A DNA stretch of 64,000 nucleotides from an uncultured Bacteroidales bacterium (GTDB lineage: Bacteria > Bacteroidota > Bacteroidia > Bacteroidales > P3). Of this stretch, positions 55,389 to 63,813 are shown in pieces. The position numbers and the translations under genes were made by a program. Every line of letters begins with the position of its first letter. Positions within the stretch are counted from its first letter, which is position 1. The notes below the pieces were generated by a model that was given only the letters and a program-made list of their open reading frames with translations, made no database searches and had not been told where the DNA came from. The stretch lies in NCBI GenBank assembly GCA_944321735.1, contig CALUMK010000009.1, positions 28,560 to 92,559 on the forward strand. The letters run 5' to 3'.

Positions 55389-56156
55389 ATGAAAATACAA
55401 TATATGAGCGACCTGCATTTGGAATTCTTTGATAATAGCAGGTGGCTGAAACATAATGAATTGCCGGTAACAGGCGATATTCTGATACTTGCCGGAGATA
55501 TATTCTATCTGAAAAACAGGATCGCACCTTTGAACAACTTTTGGAAATGGGCTTCCGCGAATTATCGTCAGGTGCTCATTGTACCCGGGAACCATGAGTA
55601 TTACAATTATTGCGATGTAATGGATAATGGATTGCAATGGAATTGGATGTTCAAGAACAATATAGGATATTATCAAAATCAGGTTGTGAGGATTGATGAC
55701 ACAGACTTTATCATGAGCACTTTATGGTCTCAAATCTCTCCTCCCGACGAATATTTTGCGTGGAAGGGAATGAATGATTTCCGGCAGATAATGTATAATG
55801 GTAAATTGCTCCAGACAGAGGAGTTTAACCAGATGCATAGCTTCTGTTTGAATTTCATCAAGCAAAGTCTGACGGAGAGTACCGCCAAGCACATTGTAGT
55901 GATAACACATCATCTTCCCACATTGGAGGTAGTTGCCCCTCATCATAAAGGTTCTGTGCTGAATAGTGCATTTGCTACTGATTTGAGCAAACTCATAGCA
56001 GACAGTCGTATTGATGCGTGGATTTATGGGCATTCACATACCAACATTGATGCTGAAATTAACGGAACAAAAGTCATTTGCAATCAAATGGGATATGTAT
56101 TTGACAACGAACATATCCGCAATGGTTTTAATCCGAGCAAGTGGCTTATTTTGTAA
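55389..56156 (+). CDS. metallophosphoesterase, second of the pair
   Basis: 255 residues from the ATG at 55389, one base after the preceding stop. The frame from 55368 adds seven residues and overlaps. Motifs: IQYMSDLHLEFFD (DxH), ILILAGDIFYL (GD), VPGNHEYYNY (GNHE), VITHHLPTLE and WIYGHSHTN (GHxH). It is of the longer Icc/YfcE-like type. The tight spacing shows an operon with the 54836 gene. Two different phosphoesterases side by side suggest a shared substrate, not known. Confidence 0.9.
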   Translation: MKIQYMSDLHLEFFDNSRWLKHNELPVTGDILILAGDIFYLKNRIAPLNNFWKWASANYRQVLIVPGNHEYYNYCDVMDNGLQWNWMFKNNIGYYQNQVVRIDDTDFIMSTLWSQISPPDEYFAWKGMNDFRQIMYNGKLLQTEEFNQMHSFCLNFIKQSLTESTAKHIVVITHHLPTLEVVAPHHKGSVLNSAFATDLSKLIADSRIDAWIYGHSHTNIDAEINGTKVICNQMGYVFDNEHIRNGFNPSKWLIL

Positions 56157-56162
56157 CAAGTA

Positions 56163-56188
56163 GAGGGTGTAAATTAAAGTGTGTCAAG
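56163..56188. mobile_element. solo terminal repeat of the IS256-type element
   Basis: The bases read GAGGGTGTAAATTAAAGTGT then GTCAAG, the full version of the terminal repeat of the remnant at 51266-51636 (22 of 26 match its left end; 17 match its right end exactly, inverted). No transposase follows. It is a one-ended relic, or the edge of an excised copy. Confidence 0.65.
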
Positions 56189-56273
56189 AAAAGTAAAAAA
56201 ATAATAACTTTAGACACATTTAAGTCCTCGCTCTCATTTGATAGTCGGCAAATTTTCTTGTGAACATATAAAC

Positions 56274-57041
56274 TTACTCCCACCATTCCCGCATGTTGTA
56301 AAGGCGTATCCGATAGTACAGCCGCTCCATTTTGCGGCCATAGATTTCCCGGCCATAATAATAGGCTTTATCATCCAAACTATATTCATCCTCCGCTACC
56401 GAGACCGATGCGCTTTTGTAATCCTCAACCACATCTGATGGCACCAAGTCGCCGACATTCCTGACATTCATCCGTATCACCTGCTCTTCCGAGATATTGT
56501 CCCCATCCCTCTCCAGAAATTCCAGCAGACGGATACAGATATCTATCCAGCGGTTGAAACCGAAATTTCCATCTTTGTCAGCTATGAGGGAATGGGAAAA
56601 ATAGGTACGCATGCAGCGCAGTTTCTTGAGTTCCAAGGAATACAAATACCGCCAGTCGTATTGAGGTGCATTAGAAGCTTCTTCGGCCAGTTCGTCCACC
56701 AGCGGCTGAAGATGCTCCTTCTTCCATGCGTTGAAGCGTTTTCTATGGTACCATAAAGCGCGTTGAAATACAGCCTGGGACATCACTTTCCGCTTATCCT
56801 CCTTGTTCAGCGCGTCAAAGCCACCTTCCGGCATATCCACGCGCCCATTCCACGGAGCAAAGACCGACACCCACTGCTCAAATTCCTCATCAGAACTCAG
56901 CAACTTGGGAATGTGCATTCCCCTTATGCGCAATTTCCTTTTTTCTTCATCCGACAGATGCGAGACATCTGCCAACGGGTAACAGTAATCTTCTTCCTGC
57001 AACCCGACCAGTGCTTTTGGTTTATCCATATTATTCATCGT
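56274..57041 (-). CDS. hypothetical protein, paralogue A of a two-member family
   Basis: About 255 residues from the ATG at 57041, which overlaps the stop of the LRR/PKD-like gene (ATGAATAA). It starts MNNMDKPKALVGLQEEDYCYPLADVSHLSDEEKRKLRIRG. The region RYLYSLELKKLRCMRTYFSHSLIADKDGNFGFNRWIDICIRLLEFLERDGDNISEEQVIRMNVRNVGDL and the end GREIYGRKMERLYYRIRLYNMREWWE match the protein at 58592-59335 throughout. It is mostly helical, with no signal or known motif. It is the second gene of its operon, as its paralogue is. Function unknown. Confidence 0.75.
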   Translation of the reverse strand, partial: TMNNMDKPKALVGLQEEDYCYPLADVSHLSDEEKRKLRIRGMHIPKLLSSDEEFEQWVSVFAPWNGRVDMPEGGFDALNKEDKRKVMSQAVFQRALWYHRKRFNAWKKEHLQPLVDELAEEASNAPQYDWRYLYSLELKKLRCMRTYFSHSLIADKDGNFGFNRWIDICIRLLEFLERDGDNISEEQVIRMNVRNVGDLVPSDVVEDYKSASVSVAEDEYSLDDKAYYYGREIYGRKMERLYYRIRLYNMREWWE

Positions 57042-57705
57042 CCATACTATGCCACCATGATTTCCTGATACTGCCTCCGTTCTGATCAAGTACCTGGTGC
57101 AGATATTTCATAGAGCGTTCATCCAGTTCTACATCTTCTAAAACAACATCATGCAGTACCGAACGATTATGCAGCCCCAGTCTCCTGACTCCTGAGTAAA
57201 CCAGTTCCAGTTCCTTCAATGCCAGATTCTTAGAGAGATTCAATGCTATCAAATTCTTACAGAAGTATATTGTCAATTTCTCCAGTTCGGGATTGTCGCT
57301 CAAGTCCAACTTATCGAAAGTCCCGTGCTCACAGCACAACTCTTTCAACTGGGGATTCGCGGAGACATCCAGACTTTCGGCATGACAATTCTTAAAATAT
57401 GACAAGGCTGGACAGTGCGATATATTTACCTTTTTTAATAGCCCGCAATAGCTTCCCCCTGACACGAACCCGAGGATATCACCTTCATCCTCAACAAAAA
57501 TGTGAATACTCTGCATCCCATAATCCTGAAAACAATGACTTGCAGACTGCCATTCACCTGTCCCGACATAACGGTTCCAGGCCCCGTCTCCCCATTCCAC
57601 CATCCAGGAACATCCTTCCTGGACCAACAAGTTAAAATAATAACAAGGCGCTTCGTCAGAATAATAACGAACAGCATCAAAGTTCAAATAAATCTCGTTT
57701 TTCAT
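57031..57705 (-). CDS. leucine-rich-repeat protein with PKD-like N-terminus
   Basis: 224 residues with no signal peptide. The first third resembles a PKD/Ig strand set (WMVEWGDGAWNRYVGTGEW, then FQDYGMQSIHIFVED; WGDG is the PKD mark). From about 85 come irregular leucine-rich repeats: LKKVNISHCPALSYFKNC, LDVSANPQLKELCCEHG, LDLSDNPELEKLTIYFCKN, LNLSKNLALKELELVYSG. These are typical of internalin-like proteins of Bacteroidota, although here they seem to be cytoplasmic. First gene of an operon with paralogue A. Confidence 0.75.
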   Translation of the reverse strand: MKNEIYLNFDAVRYYSDEAPCYYFNLLVQEGCSWMVEWGDGAWNRYVGTGEWQSASHCFQDYGMQSIHIFVEDEGDILGFVSGGSYCGLLKKVNISHCPALSYFKNCHAESLDVSANPQLKELCCEHGTFDKLDLSDNPELEKLTIYFCKNLIALNLSKNLALKELELVYSGVRRLGLHNRSVLHDVVLEDVELDERSMKYLHQVLDQNGGSIRKSWWHSMDDE

Positions 57706-57725
57706 CTTTCCCTTAATTTTTTTTG

Positions 57726-57733
57726 CAAAATTA
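57726..57733 (-). promoter_or_regulatory. -7 box of the LRR/PKD-like operon
   Basis: Minus-strand TAATTTTG, 20 bases before the start at 57705. The bases upstream of it (TTATGCC, then CAGCACA) resemble those upstream of the box at 60142, so the two operons may share an operator. Confidence 0.55.
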
Positions 57734-57770
57734 GCCCTCTCTTATGCCGGAATACAGCACATGCTGCCAG

Positions 57771-57778
57771 TATTTTTG
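57771..57778 (+). promoter_or_regulatory. -7 box of the 253-residue gene
   Basis: TATTTTTG, a perfect match, 22 bases before the ATG at 57801. It lies back to back with the minus-strand promoter at 57726. Confidence 0.55.
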
Positions 57779-57800
57779 CGGCAAATTAAATTTCAAGACC

Positions 57801-58562
57801 ATGATGAATCAGATGAACAACACTGACGGATATCGGACTGAACTCCGCGAAATAGAGGACAGGATAAAGTCTATTGTCGGACCTCCGGACTACACAGGCT
57901 GTGTCAGAGCACTCGACGAACTGGAGCAGGAGACTTTAGATACACTCGAAAATCTACTGGACGACAGGAAACATTGCCTCAACTGTCTGTTCAGGGGTAC
58001 AGACGGGGAAATCGCCCGGTTCAAGAAACTCAAAGACCGTTTATCCAGTCTTACCGACTTGATGTACAGGAAAATAGCCAAGATGTACCGGATGCTGCTC
58101 AGTAACGGCATGGACGGGGAGTTCGACGATGACTACGGTGTGGAAGGCGAGCTGACCTTCAATTACAGTTCGGCAGACTCGCTATTGGAATTCAGTGGGC
58201 AGGAATACTACGGCTCCGATTTCTGCTATATGATTAATGTCATTCACGAAACCACATACTTGAACAAGGCACTGTATCCGATAGCCGACAGCCATAAATG
58301 GCTCCGTACCGATGAACATCCGGAAATGTCCGACAAGGAACTGGGATTGAGCAATGACACTGACGAGATTGACTGGTGTGAGATAAAGCACATATCTCCT
58401 TGCTGCGAATGGGACTGGCTTCAGGACATACGGATCTGCTACGCCACCCACAATCTGTGCGTCCTCAAACCCTACTCAGTCCCGGACGCATTGCTGCTCA
58501 ACGATTTCTGGTGCGAAGTCAAGGTCACCTACCAGCACATCACCGACCTTAATGGCTTTTAA
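57801..58562 (+). CDS. hypothetical protein, aspartate-rich C-terminal half
   Basis: 253 residues from the ATG at 57801 (MMNQMNNTDGYRTELREIEDRIKSI). The frame from 57744 begins before the promoter. The first 115 residues are helical and coiled-coil-like (ALDELEQETLDTLENLLDD, FKKLKDRLSSLTDLMYRKIAKMYRMLL). The rest is aromatic and acidic (MDGEFDDDYGVEGELTFNYSSADSLLEF, HISPCCEWDWLQDIRICYATHN). I do not recognise it. It lies between the two paralogue operons and points away from the first. Confidence 0.65.
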   Translation: MMNQMNNTDGYRTELREIEDRIKSIVGPPDYTGCVRALDELEQETLDTLENLLDDRKHCLNCLFRGTDGEIARFKKLKDRLSSLTDLMYRKIAKMYRMLLSNGMDGEFDDDYGVEGELTFNYSSADSLLEFSGQEYYGSDFCYMINVIHETTYLNKALYPIADSHKWLRTDEHPEMSDKELGLSNDTDEIDWCEIKHISPCCEWDWLQDIRICYATHNLCVLKPYSVPDALLLNDFWCEVKVTYQHITDLNGF

Positions 58563-58591
58563 TACAAGAAAGACTCCTTTCTTTCATTGAC

Positions 58592-59335
58592 TTATGGTTC
58601 CCACCAGTCGCGTATCTTGTTCAAGCGTATCTGATAATACAACCTTTCCGCCTTGCGGACATAAATTTGCCGGCCACAATAAGCCTTGTCCAGAACAGAT
58701 TCTCCCGCTTCAGACGGCAAAGGTGCCTGATTGTAGTATTCTATCAAATTCCCTTCCACAATGTCGCGCACATTGCGCACGTTCAAATGCAGGCTTTGCT
58801 CGTCAGATATGCCGCGGCCTTCCGCTACAATATATTCCAACAGCCGGATGCAGATATCCATCCACGGCTTGAAACTGAAGTCGCCTTCCTCGTCTGCCAC
58901 AAAAGAATAAGAAAAGTAAGCCCGCATGCAACGGAACTTTTCCAATTCCAAGCGATACAAAGACCTCCCAAAGAACATTGGACCGTTGCGGGCTTCCTTA
59001 ACCAGTTTCTTAATAAAGGGAGGCATCTTCTTTCGCAAAGCCTGCAAGTGCCGGCCATGATACCACCAGTAGCGATAAAGTTCCACATCTTCCTTCACTC
59101 CTTCTTCATAATATTCTTCATCAATATTACACTGATTATTCCATTGAGCCACCAAGGTAATGCATGCTTCAAACTCTTCATCAGACTTTATCCGGTCACG
59201 GAATCCAAAAGTTACAAAATCAATACCTTTAGCACGCAACTTCAAGGCTTTTTTCCTTGACAAATGCGACACATCCGGCAATGGATAGCTGTAATCCTCA
59301 TCCGACCAGTACGGCATTGTTTTAATTGAATCCAT
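58592..59335 (-). CDS. hypothetical protein, paralogue B of a two-member family
   Basis: 247 residues from the ATG at 59335 (MDSIKTMPYWSDEDYSYPLPDVSHL). A GTG nine bases upstream is also possible. It is clearly homologous to the protein at 56274-57041: DVSHLS near the start, SLYRLELEKFRCMRAYFSYSFVADEEGDFSFKPWMDICIRLLEY and QSLHLNVRNVRDIV in the middle, GRQIYVRKAERLYYQIRLNKIRDWWEP at the end. It overlaps the end of the broken DnaB-like gene, so it is its second cistron. Function unknown. Confidence 0.75.
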   Translation of the reverse strand: MDSIKTMPYWSDEDYSYPLPDVSHLSRKKALKLRAKGIDFVTFGFRDRIKSDEEFEACITLVAQWNNQCNIDEEYYEEGVKEDVELYRYWWYHGRHLQALRKKMPPFIKKLVKEARNGPMFFGRSLYRLELEKFRCMRAYFSYSFVADEEGDFSFKPWMDICIRLLEYIVAEGRGISDEQSLHLNVRNVRDIVEGNLIEYYNQAPLPSEAGESVLDKAYCGRQIYVRKAERLYYQIRLNKIRDWWEP

Positions 59336-60114
59336 ATACAGCACCTTTTTTTATTTTCATATCACAGTCGCCAAGCCTTTTTCCTTTATTGTTCTTCATC
59401 ACATATATTTTAGCGTCCCACTCGATATCTTCCCATCTTTTGGATTTATCCGGCTGATAAACAAGCATTACATCTGCATATTTTTCAGCCCATTTAACTT
59501 CGCTACTATCTCTCACATCATCCTCAGGAAAAATAGACCTGCCCATCTGATACAAAGCTATAATTGCCACTCCTAATTCTGATGCTGTATCTTTCAGAGC
59601 CGCCATAAGTTCCTCATCCATATACCACCTTCCCCCCCGCATCAATTGCACATAGTCGATTATCGCCAATTTAATTCCATGTTCTTCCACCAGTCTTTTT
59701 AATTTCGATTTAAAATCAAAAATTGATAAATCCTGAGTATCATCTACATATAATGGACAAGCTCCAATCTTACCTGCGGCAGCATCAACCCTTTTATCTA
59801 ACTCTTTATCCCCTTTCCCATAGTTCCCTAACTCGACTAAAGTACAACCGGCTTCCGCAGCAAGAAGCCTGCAACAAAAAATCCATTTCGCTCATTCTCA
59901 AAGAGAAATACACAACAGGAATACAATAATCAACAGTCAAATTGCGGGCGATATTCCTCGCCAAGATCGACCTTCCTCCACGCCGCCAACGGGAGCTAAG
60001 GACTATCAAGTCTGACAGATGCCAGCCTTTTATGATTTTGTCCAACGGAGGCAAACCAGTTGGAATCATATTTCCCTCTAACTTTTTCGGCATTAACGCT
60101 TCCGCTAATTTCAT
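59322..60114 (-). pseudogene. DnaB-like RecA-fold ATPase, frameshifted
   Basis: Two frames together make the C-terminal (RecA-like) domain of replicative helicase DnaB, without its N-terminal domain. Frame 1 (60114-59872) reads MIPTGLPPLDKIIKGWHLSDLIVLSS and RSILARNIARN. Frame 2 continues RLLAAEAGCTLVELGN, then GKIGACPLYVDDTQDLSIFDF, LAIIDYVQLMRGG (Walker B) and VAIIALYQMGRS to the stop at 59322. The join needs removal of one base near 59871 (CTGCAA in the plus strand). In the present state frame 1 stops at 59806. The Walker A lysine is also lost (GGRS where GKT/S is expected). So the copy has probably lost helicase function, although it may be a diverged single-domain relative. Confidence 0.75.
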
Positions 60115-60141
60115 CTTTCTTCAGTTTTATTGATTCGGCGG

Positions 60142-60149
60142 CAAAATTA
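60142..60149 (-). promoter_or_regulatory. -7 box of the DnaB-like / paralogue B operon
   Basis: Minus-strand TAATTTTG, 28 bases before the start at 60114. Flanks resemble those of the box at 57726 (GCAAAATTAGC, then CTATGCC and AACACAGCACA on the plus strand). Confidence 0.55.
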
Positions 60150-60224
60150 GCGGCACCCTATGCCACAACACAGCACAAGGTTGCGGCAACCGCTATCTGA
60201 CACAATTCTTTCTCTAAATGGCAA

Positions 60225-60597
60225 GTGTCACGAAACAGTTTACGGCTTCCCACCTTCATGTACACCCGTTTTCGTCTGAACCGCGATAGCCAGAGGTTGG
60301 CGGATACATACTGCACGACACAACAGTATGTCAGCCAGCATATAGACAACATCTATAAAGACGACAAACTCTCAATAGAAGCAACTAACAAAAATTTCTT
60401 TTTAGTTCGTCAAGATGGCAAGCGACAGGTAAAACGCAACATTGACCACTACAATCCGGATAGGATCATCGCCCTGGGATATCGACCCCAATCACAGGCA
60501 TCTACACGATCCCGCCGATAGGTGTCCCAGCAACTTCACGAATATATCCCAAAGGAGCTTGCCATGGATGTGCAGGGAGGGAGCTACGGAACAATAT
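60225..60597 (+). pseudogene. RhuM-family protein remnant
   Basis: The frame 60225-60521 contains TTQQYVSQHIDNIYKDDKLS, then VRQDGKRQVKRNIDHYNPDRIIALGYR, which is the DNA-binding-like N-terminal part of RhuM proteins (TQxQxAxLFxxxxQxISxHIxNIxxxGEL…YNLDxIIxVGYR). It then leaves frame. A second frame after about 60526 reads SQQLHEYIPKELAMD, the next RhuM block (ATQxLKEYIxKGFAMD), and stops at 60597. The start is also degraded. It is a dead 5' fragment, common beside Fic or restriction genes. Confidence 0.75.
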
Positions 60598-60600
60598 AAA

Positions 60601-60641
60601 TGCGGGGAATAAGCCGCAAATTTTGCGGCCTATTCCCCGCA
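60601..60641. promoter_or_regulatory. near-perfect palindrome over the fic promoter (candidate operator)
   Basis: TGCGGGGAATAAGCCGCAAA (60601-60620) and TTTGCGGCCTATTCCCCGCA (60622-60641) are inverted copies with one mismatch around a central T. Its centre contains the -33 TTTG of the fic promoter, so a bound repressor would block transcription. A second copy lies at 63814-63853. Confidence 0.65.
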
Positions 60642-60655
60642 AAGTCGTATTTTTG
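60622..60655 (+). promoter_or_regulatory. fic promoter
   Basis: TTTG at 60622-60625, a 22-base spacer and TATTTTTG at 60648-60655, 12 bases before the ATG at 60667. Confidence 0.6.
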
Positions 60656-60666
60656 CAAAAACACTT

Positions 60667-61794
60667 ATGCCGATGTATATACACGAACACGCCGAATGGC
60701 CGTCCTTTTCGTGGGACAAAGACCTTGTCAACGAAAGGCTGAACAAAGTATCCAAAGCCGCAGGTTATCTGATGGGCCGCCTTAGCGTCATCGGCTTTAA
60801 CGACAAAATGTCTGCCGTGGTCGAATCCATCTCCCACGATATCATCGCATCATCCGACATTGAAGGCGTGGAACTGAATAACGAACAAGTACGCTCATCC
60901 GTGGCCCGAAAACTTGGAGTGCAATTACAAAATGCCACACCATCCTCCCGGTATATAGACGGCACTGTGGAAATGGCGCTCGACGCAACCCTTAACTTCA
61001 ATCGTCCGCTCACCAATGACCGGCTGTTCGGCTGGCATAACTGCCTTTTCCCTACTGGATGGAGCGGTTCTACCAAAATAGATGTAGCCCAATACCGGAG
61101 CGGGGCAATGCAGGTCATATCAGGCATGTTAGGCAGGGAAAAAGTACATTATGTTGCCCCAGCCCCTGAAAGAATAAACGAAGAGATGGAACGTTTTTTG
61201 AACTGGTTCAATTCAGAAACCCATAGCGGCTATATAAAATCGGCAATAGCCCATTTATGGTTTGTCTGCATCCATCCTTTCGATGACGGAAACGGCAGAA
61301 TCGGACGAGCCATCGCAGACATGGCGCTCTCACAGGCCGAGAACTCACCCATGCGTTTCTTCAGCATCTCTCACCAAATAAACAAGGACAAGAAACAGTA
61401 TTACGATATACTGGAAAAAACGCAAAAAGGGAACTGCGTGATTACGGAATGGATTATCTGGTATCTTGACTGCCTGCGCCGAGCCATTGAGCAATCGGAT
61501 GAAATCTTATCGAGGGTCCTTAACAAAGCAATATTCTGGCAGAACCATGCCGAAACCGTTTTTTCCGAACGCCAACGCAAGGTGCTGAATTTATATTTAG
61601 ACGGCCATCCCGGCAAACTGACAAACAAGAATTGGGCAAAACATACAAAGGTATCTCCCGATACAGCAGCACGCGATATAAAAAATCTGGTAGAGAAAGG
61701 TATCCTGATTCCTCAAGAGGGCAGAGTCCGGGATGTTTTCTACGGAATCCGATGCAGCGACACCCTCCTTGTCATCCCTCTACCCGAAAACTGA
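60667..61794 (+). CDS. Fic-family AMP-transferase with N-terminal self-inhibition
   Basis: 375 residues. Fic enzymes transfer AMP (or another nucleotide) to protein hydroxyls. The core motif HPFDDGNGRIGRA (about 202-214) is the full HPFx(D/E)GNGRxxR. The N-terminal DUF4172-like region begins HEHAEWPSFSWDKDLVNERL and contains SSDIEG (about 61-66), matching the inhibitory helix (S/T)xxxE(G/N), so this is a class II, self-inhibited Fic. A winged-helix-like C-terminus (NKNWAKHTKVSPDTAARDIKNLVEKGILI, about 320-350) may bind DNA, perhaps the palindrome in its own promoter. No separate antitoxin gene adjoins it. Confidence 0.93.
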   Translation: MPMYIHEHAEWPSFSWDKDLVNERLNKVSKAAGYLMGRLSVIGFNDKMSAVVESISHDIIASSDIEGVELNNEQVRSSVARKLGVQLQNATPSSRYIDGTVEMALDATLNFNRPLTNDRLFGWHNCLFPTGWSGSTKIDVAQYRSGAMQVISGMLGREKVHYVAPAPERINEEMERFLNWFNSETHSGYIKSAIAHLWFVCIHPFDDGNGRIGRAIADMALSQAENSPMRFFSISHQINKDKKQYYDILEKTQKGNCVITEWIIWYLDCLRRAIEQSDEILSRVLNKAIFWQNHAETVFSERQRKVLNLYLDGHPGKLTNKNWAKHTKVSPDTAARDIKNLVEKGILIPQEGRVRDVFYGIRCSDTLLVIPLPEN

Positions 61795-62017
61795 GCTGGT
61801 ACAAACAAGACAACCTCTTCTTGGAAAAATGGAAATCTTTGCATGACATCCAGATTAACCAGGGCTTTGGTTGTCGCCGAAGATGAGCTAAAAGCCACGC
61901 CCTCACGAACCATGCAACCTCAAATGCGGCTTCTTTCCCGAAGCTATGCCATGTTTTGGCACTTTATGGGTTTTTCTTTGCATCAAAATTGATGTTAAAC
62001 CTATAAAAACAAACAGT

Positions 62018-62536
62018 ATGGCAACAAAGAATTGGAACAACGATTTTATGGACAAAGTATTGGAAGAAGCCGCATGGAAAGAACTGTCAAGCGAGTTTGC
62101 TTGGAATGAACAACTGCTGGAAAAGTACAAGGACAAAGTGGTGTGGAAGGAGATTGCCGAAAACAGCAACATCCTTTGGACCGTATCCATGATAGAGAAG
62201 TTCAAGAACAAAGTCGATTGGGATGAACTATCCAATTCCGACAACGAACACCTGTTCACGGCGGAAAATCTGGAGAAATACAAGGATTACTGGAACTGGC
62301 ATACATTATCAAGAAATTCAAGCATAGAACTCACCCCCGCGCTCTTGGAGCAATTTGCCGAGTATTGGGATTGGAGCGAAATCATCGACAACTATAAATT
62401 GAACGAATTGTACGGCATGGATTTCCTTGAAAAGTACCAAGACTACATCCCGGCTTCCAATCTGCAGCGTTCCCGTTTATGGGACAAATTGGTGGAGGAC
62501 GAAAAGAAACAACTGAAGATTCGTATCCTTTCATAA
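62018..62536 (+). CDS. tryptophan-rich repeat protein coupled to rtcB
   Basis: 172 residues from the ATG at 62018 (MATKNWNNDFMDKVLEE). A frame from 61946 adds 24 poorly conserved residues. The chain is built of about five repeats of 22-30 residues with the pattern LLEKYKDKVxWxxIxxNSNIxW: AWNEQLLEKYKDKVVWKEIAENSNILW, TVSMIEKFKNKVDWDELSNSDN, TAENLEKYKDYWNWHTLSRNSSIEL, TPALLEQFAEYWDWSEIIDN. Such W-repeats occur in Bacteroidota proteins of unknown role and probably form a helical solenoid. It ends five bases before rtcB. Confidence 0.7.
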   Translation: MATKNWNNDFMDKVLEEAAWKELSSEFAWNEQLLEKYKDKVVWKEIAENSNILWTVSMIEKFKNKVDWDELSNSDNEHLFTAENLEKYKDYWNWHTLSRNSSIELTPALLEQFAEYWDWSEIIDNYKLNELYGMDFLEKYQDYIPASNLQRSRLWDKLVEDEKKQLKIRILS

Positions 62537-62541
62537 AGCAA

Positions 62542-63807
62542 ATGAAGACCTTCGAAAACTACGATGTCAAGATATTCACTGACCGCATCGAGGACAGCGC
62601 CAGCGAGCAAATCAAGGAACTGCAGTCCATCGATGTGTTCAGCCGGTGCAAAATCCGCATCATGCCCGATGTACATGCCGGAGCAGGCTGCGTCATCGGT
62701 TTTACCGGAAACTTGGGCGACAAGGTGATACCCAATATCGTGGGCGTGGACATTGGGTGCGGCATCTTGGTACAGCCGTTCATTTGCATCGGCGGCATAG
62801 ATTATCATACCCTCAACGAATTCATCCTTCAGTACATACCGTCCGGTCGCAATTACCGGGACAAAAATTATGCGCCGCTCCCGCAGCAATACATGGATAC
62901 ATATCGCGAAGCCAAGGATATCATCAAGCAGCTGCGCTGCTACCGCGAACTGAAAGATACCAAACGCCTGAATGCCTCCATTGGTTCATTGGGCGGCGGC
63001 AACCACTTCATCGAATTGGACAAAGACGAAAGCCGCATGACCTATTTGGTTATTCACACCGGCAGCCGCAACTTGGGGAAGCAGGTGGCAGAGATATACC
63101 AAAAATTGGCCGTAAAATGCCAATCGGGCTGGGCTGAACTGATGGAAGAACAAAAGCGGATGATTGCCGAATACAAATCGGCGGGTCGTAAGGGCGAATT
63201 GCAGGATGCCATACGCCAACTGCACAACTCGTTCAAGACGCGCAAACCTGCTATACCGCCTGCCCTTTCCTATCTGGAAGGCGCATACCGTGAAGATTAT
63301 CTGCACGACATGCGTCTCTGCCAAGGTTGGGCGAAGCTGAACCGCAGCCTGATTGCCGACCTCATCATGGATCATTTCGTCCAGCAAGGGCATGTGAAGG
63401 CAAAACTCTATGATTTGACATTTGAAAGCGTGCATAACTACATAGGCGATGACAACATCATTCGCAAAGGGGCGATAGCCGCTTATAAAGGGCAGAAATG
63501 TATCATCCCGTTGAACATGCGTGATGGGTCGCTTATCTGCATTGGCAAGAGCAATACAGATTGGAATTGTTCTGCCCCGCACGGAGCAGGGCGTATCATG
63601 AGCCGGAGCCAGGCCTTTAAGACAATTTCCATGGATGACTACCATGCCTCCATGCAGGGAATTTATAGCGAAAGCCTATCGGAAGACACCAAGGATGAGT
63701 CGCCCATGGTGTACAAACCCATGAACGAAATCATCGAAAATATCCGGGACACAGTGAACATTGTGAATGTGATAAAACCTGTCTATAACTTCAAGGCTGC
63801 GGAATAA
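62542..63807 (+). CDS. rtcB: RNA-splicing ligase RtcB
   Basis: 421 residues from the ATG at 62542 (MKTFENYDVKIFTDRIEDSA). It joins RNA 2',3'-cyclic phosphate or 3'-phosphate ends to 5'-OH ends using GTP and Mn2+. It has IMPDVHAGAGCVIGFTG (about 38-54), VGVDIGCGI, the metal ligands in GSLGGGNHFIELD (about 149-161), VIHTGSRNLG and the guanylylated histidine in CSAPHGAGRIMSR (about 347). The frame from 62479 overlaps the upstream gene. Bacteria use RtcB in RNA repair after ribotoxin damage; here it sits in an accessory island with a repeat protein, without RtcA or archease. Confidence 0.95.
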   Translation: MKTFENYDVKIFTDRIEDSASEQIKELQSIDVFSRCKIRIMPDVHAGAGCVIGFTGNLGDKVIPNIVGVDIGCGILVQPFICIGGIDYHTLNEFILQYIPSGRNYRDKNYAPLPQQYMDTYREAKDIIKQLRCYRELKDTKRLNASIGSLGGGNHFIELDKDESRMTYLVIHTGSRNLGKQVAEIYQKLAVKCQSGWAELMEEQKRMIAEYKSAGRKGELQDAIRQLHNSFKTRKPAIPPALSYLEGAYREDYLHDMRLCQGWAKLNRSLIADLIMDHFVQQGHVKAKLYDLTFESVHNYIGDDNIIRKGAIAAYKGQKCIIPLNMRDGSLICIGKSNTDWNCSAPHGAGRIMSRSQAFKTISMDDYHASMQGIYSESLSEDTKDESPMVYKPMNEIIENIRDTVNIVNVIKPVYNFKAAE

Positions 63808-63813
63808 TATAAA

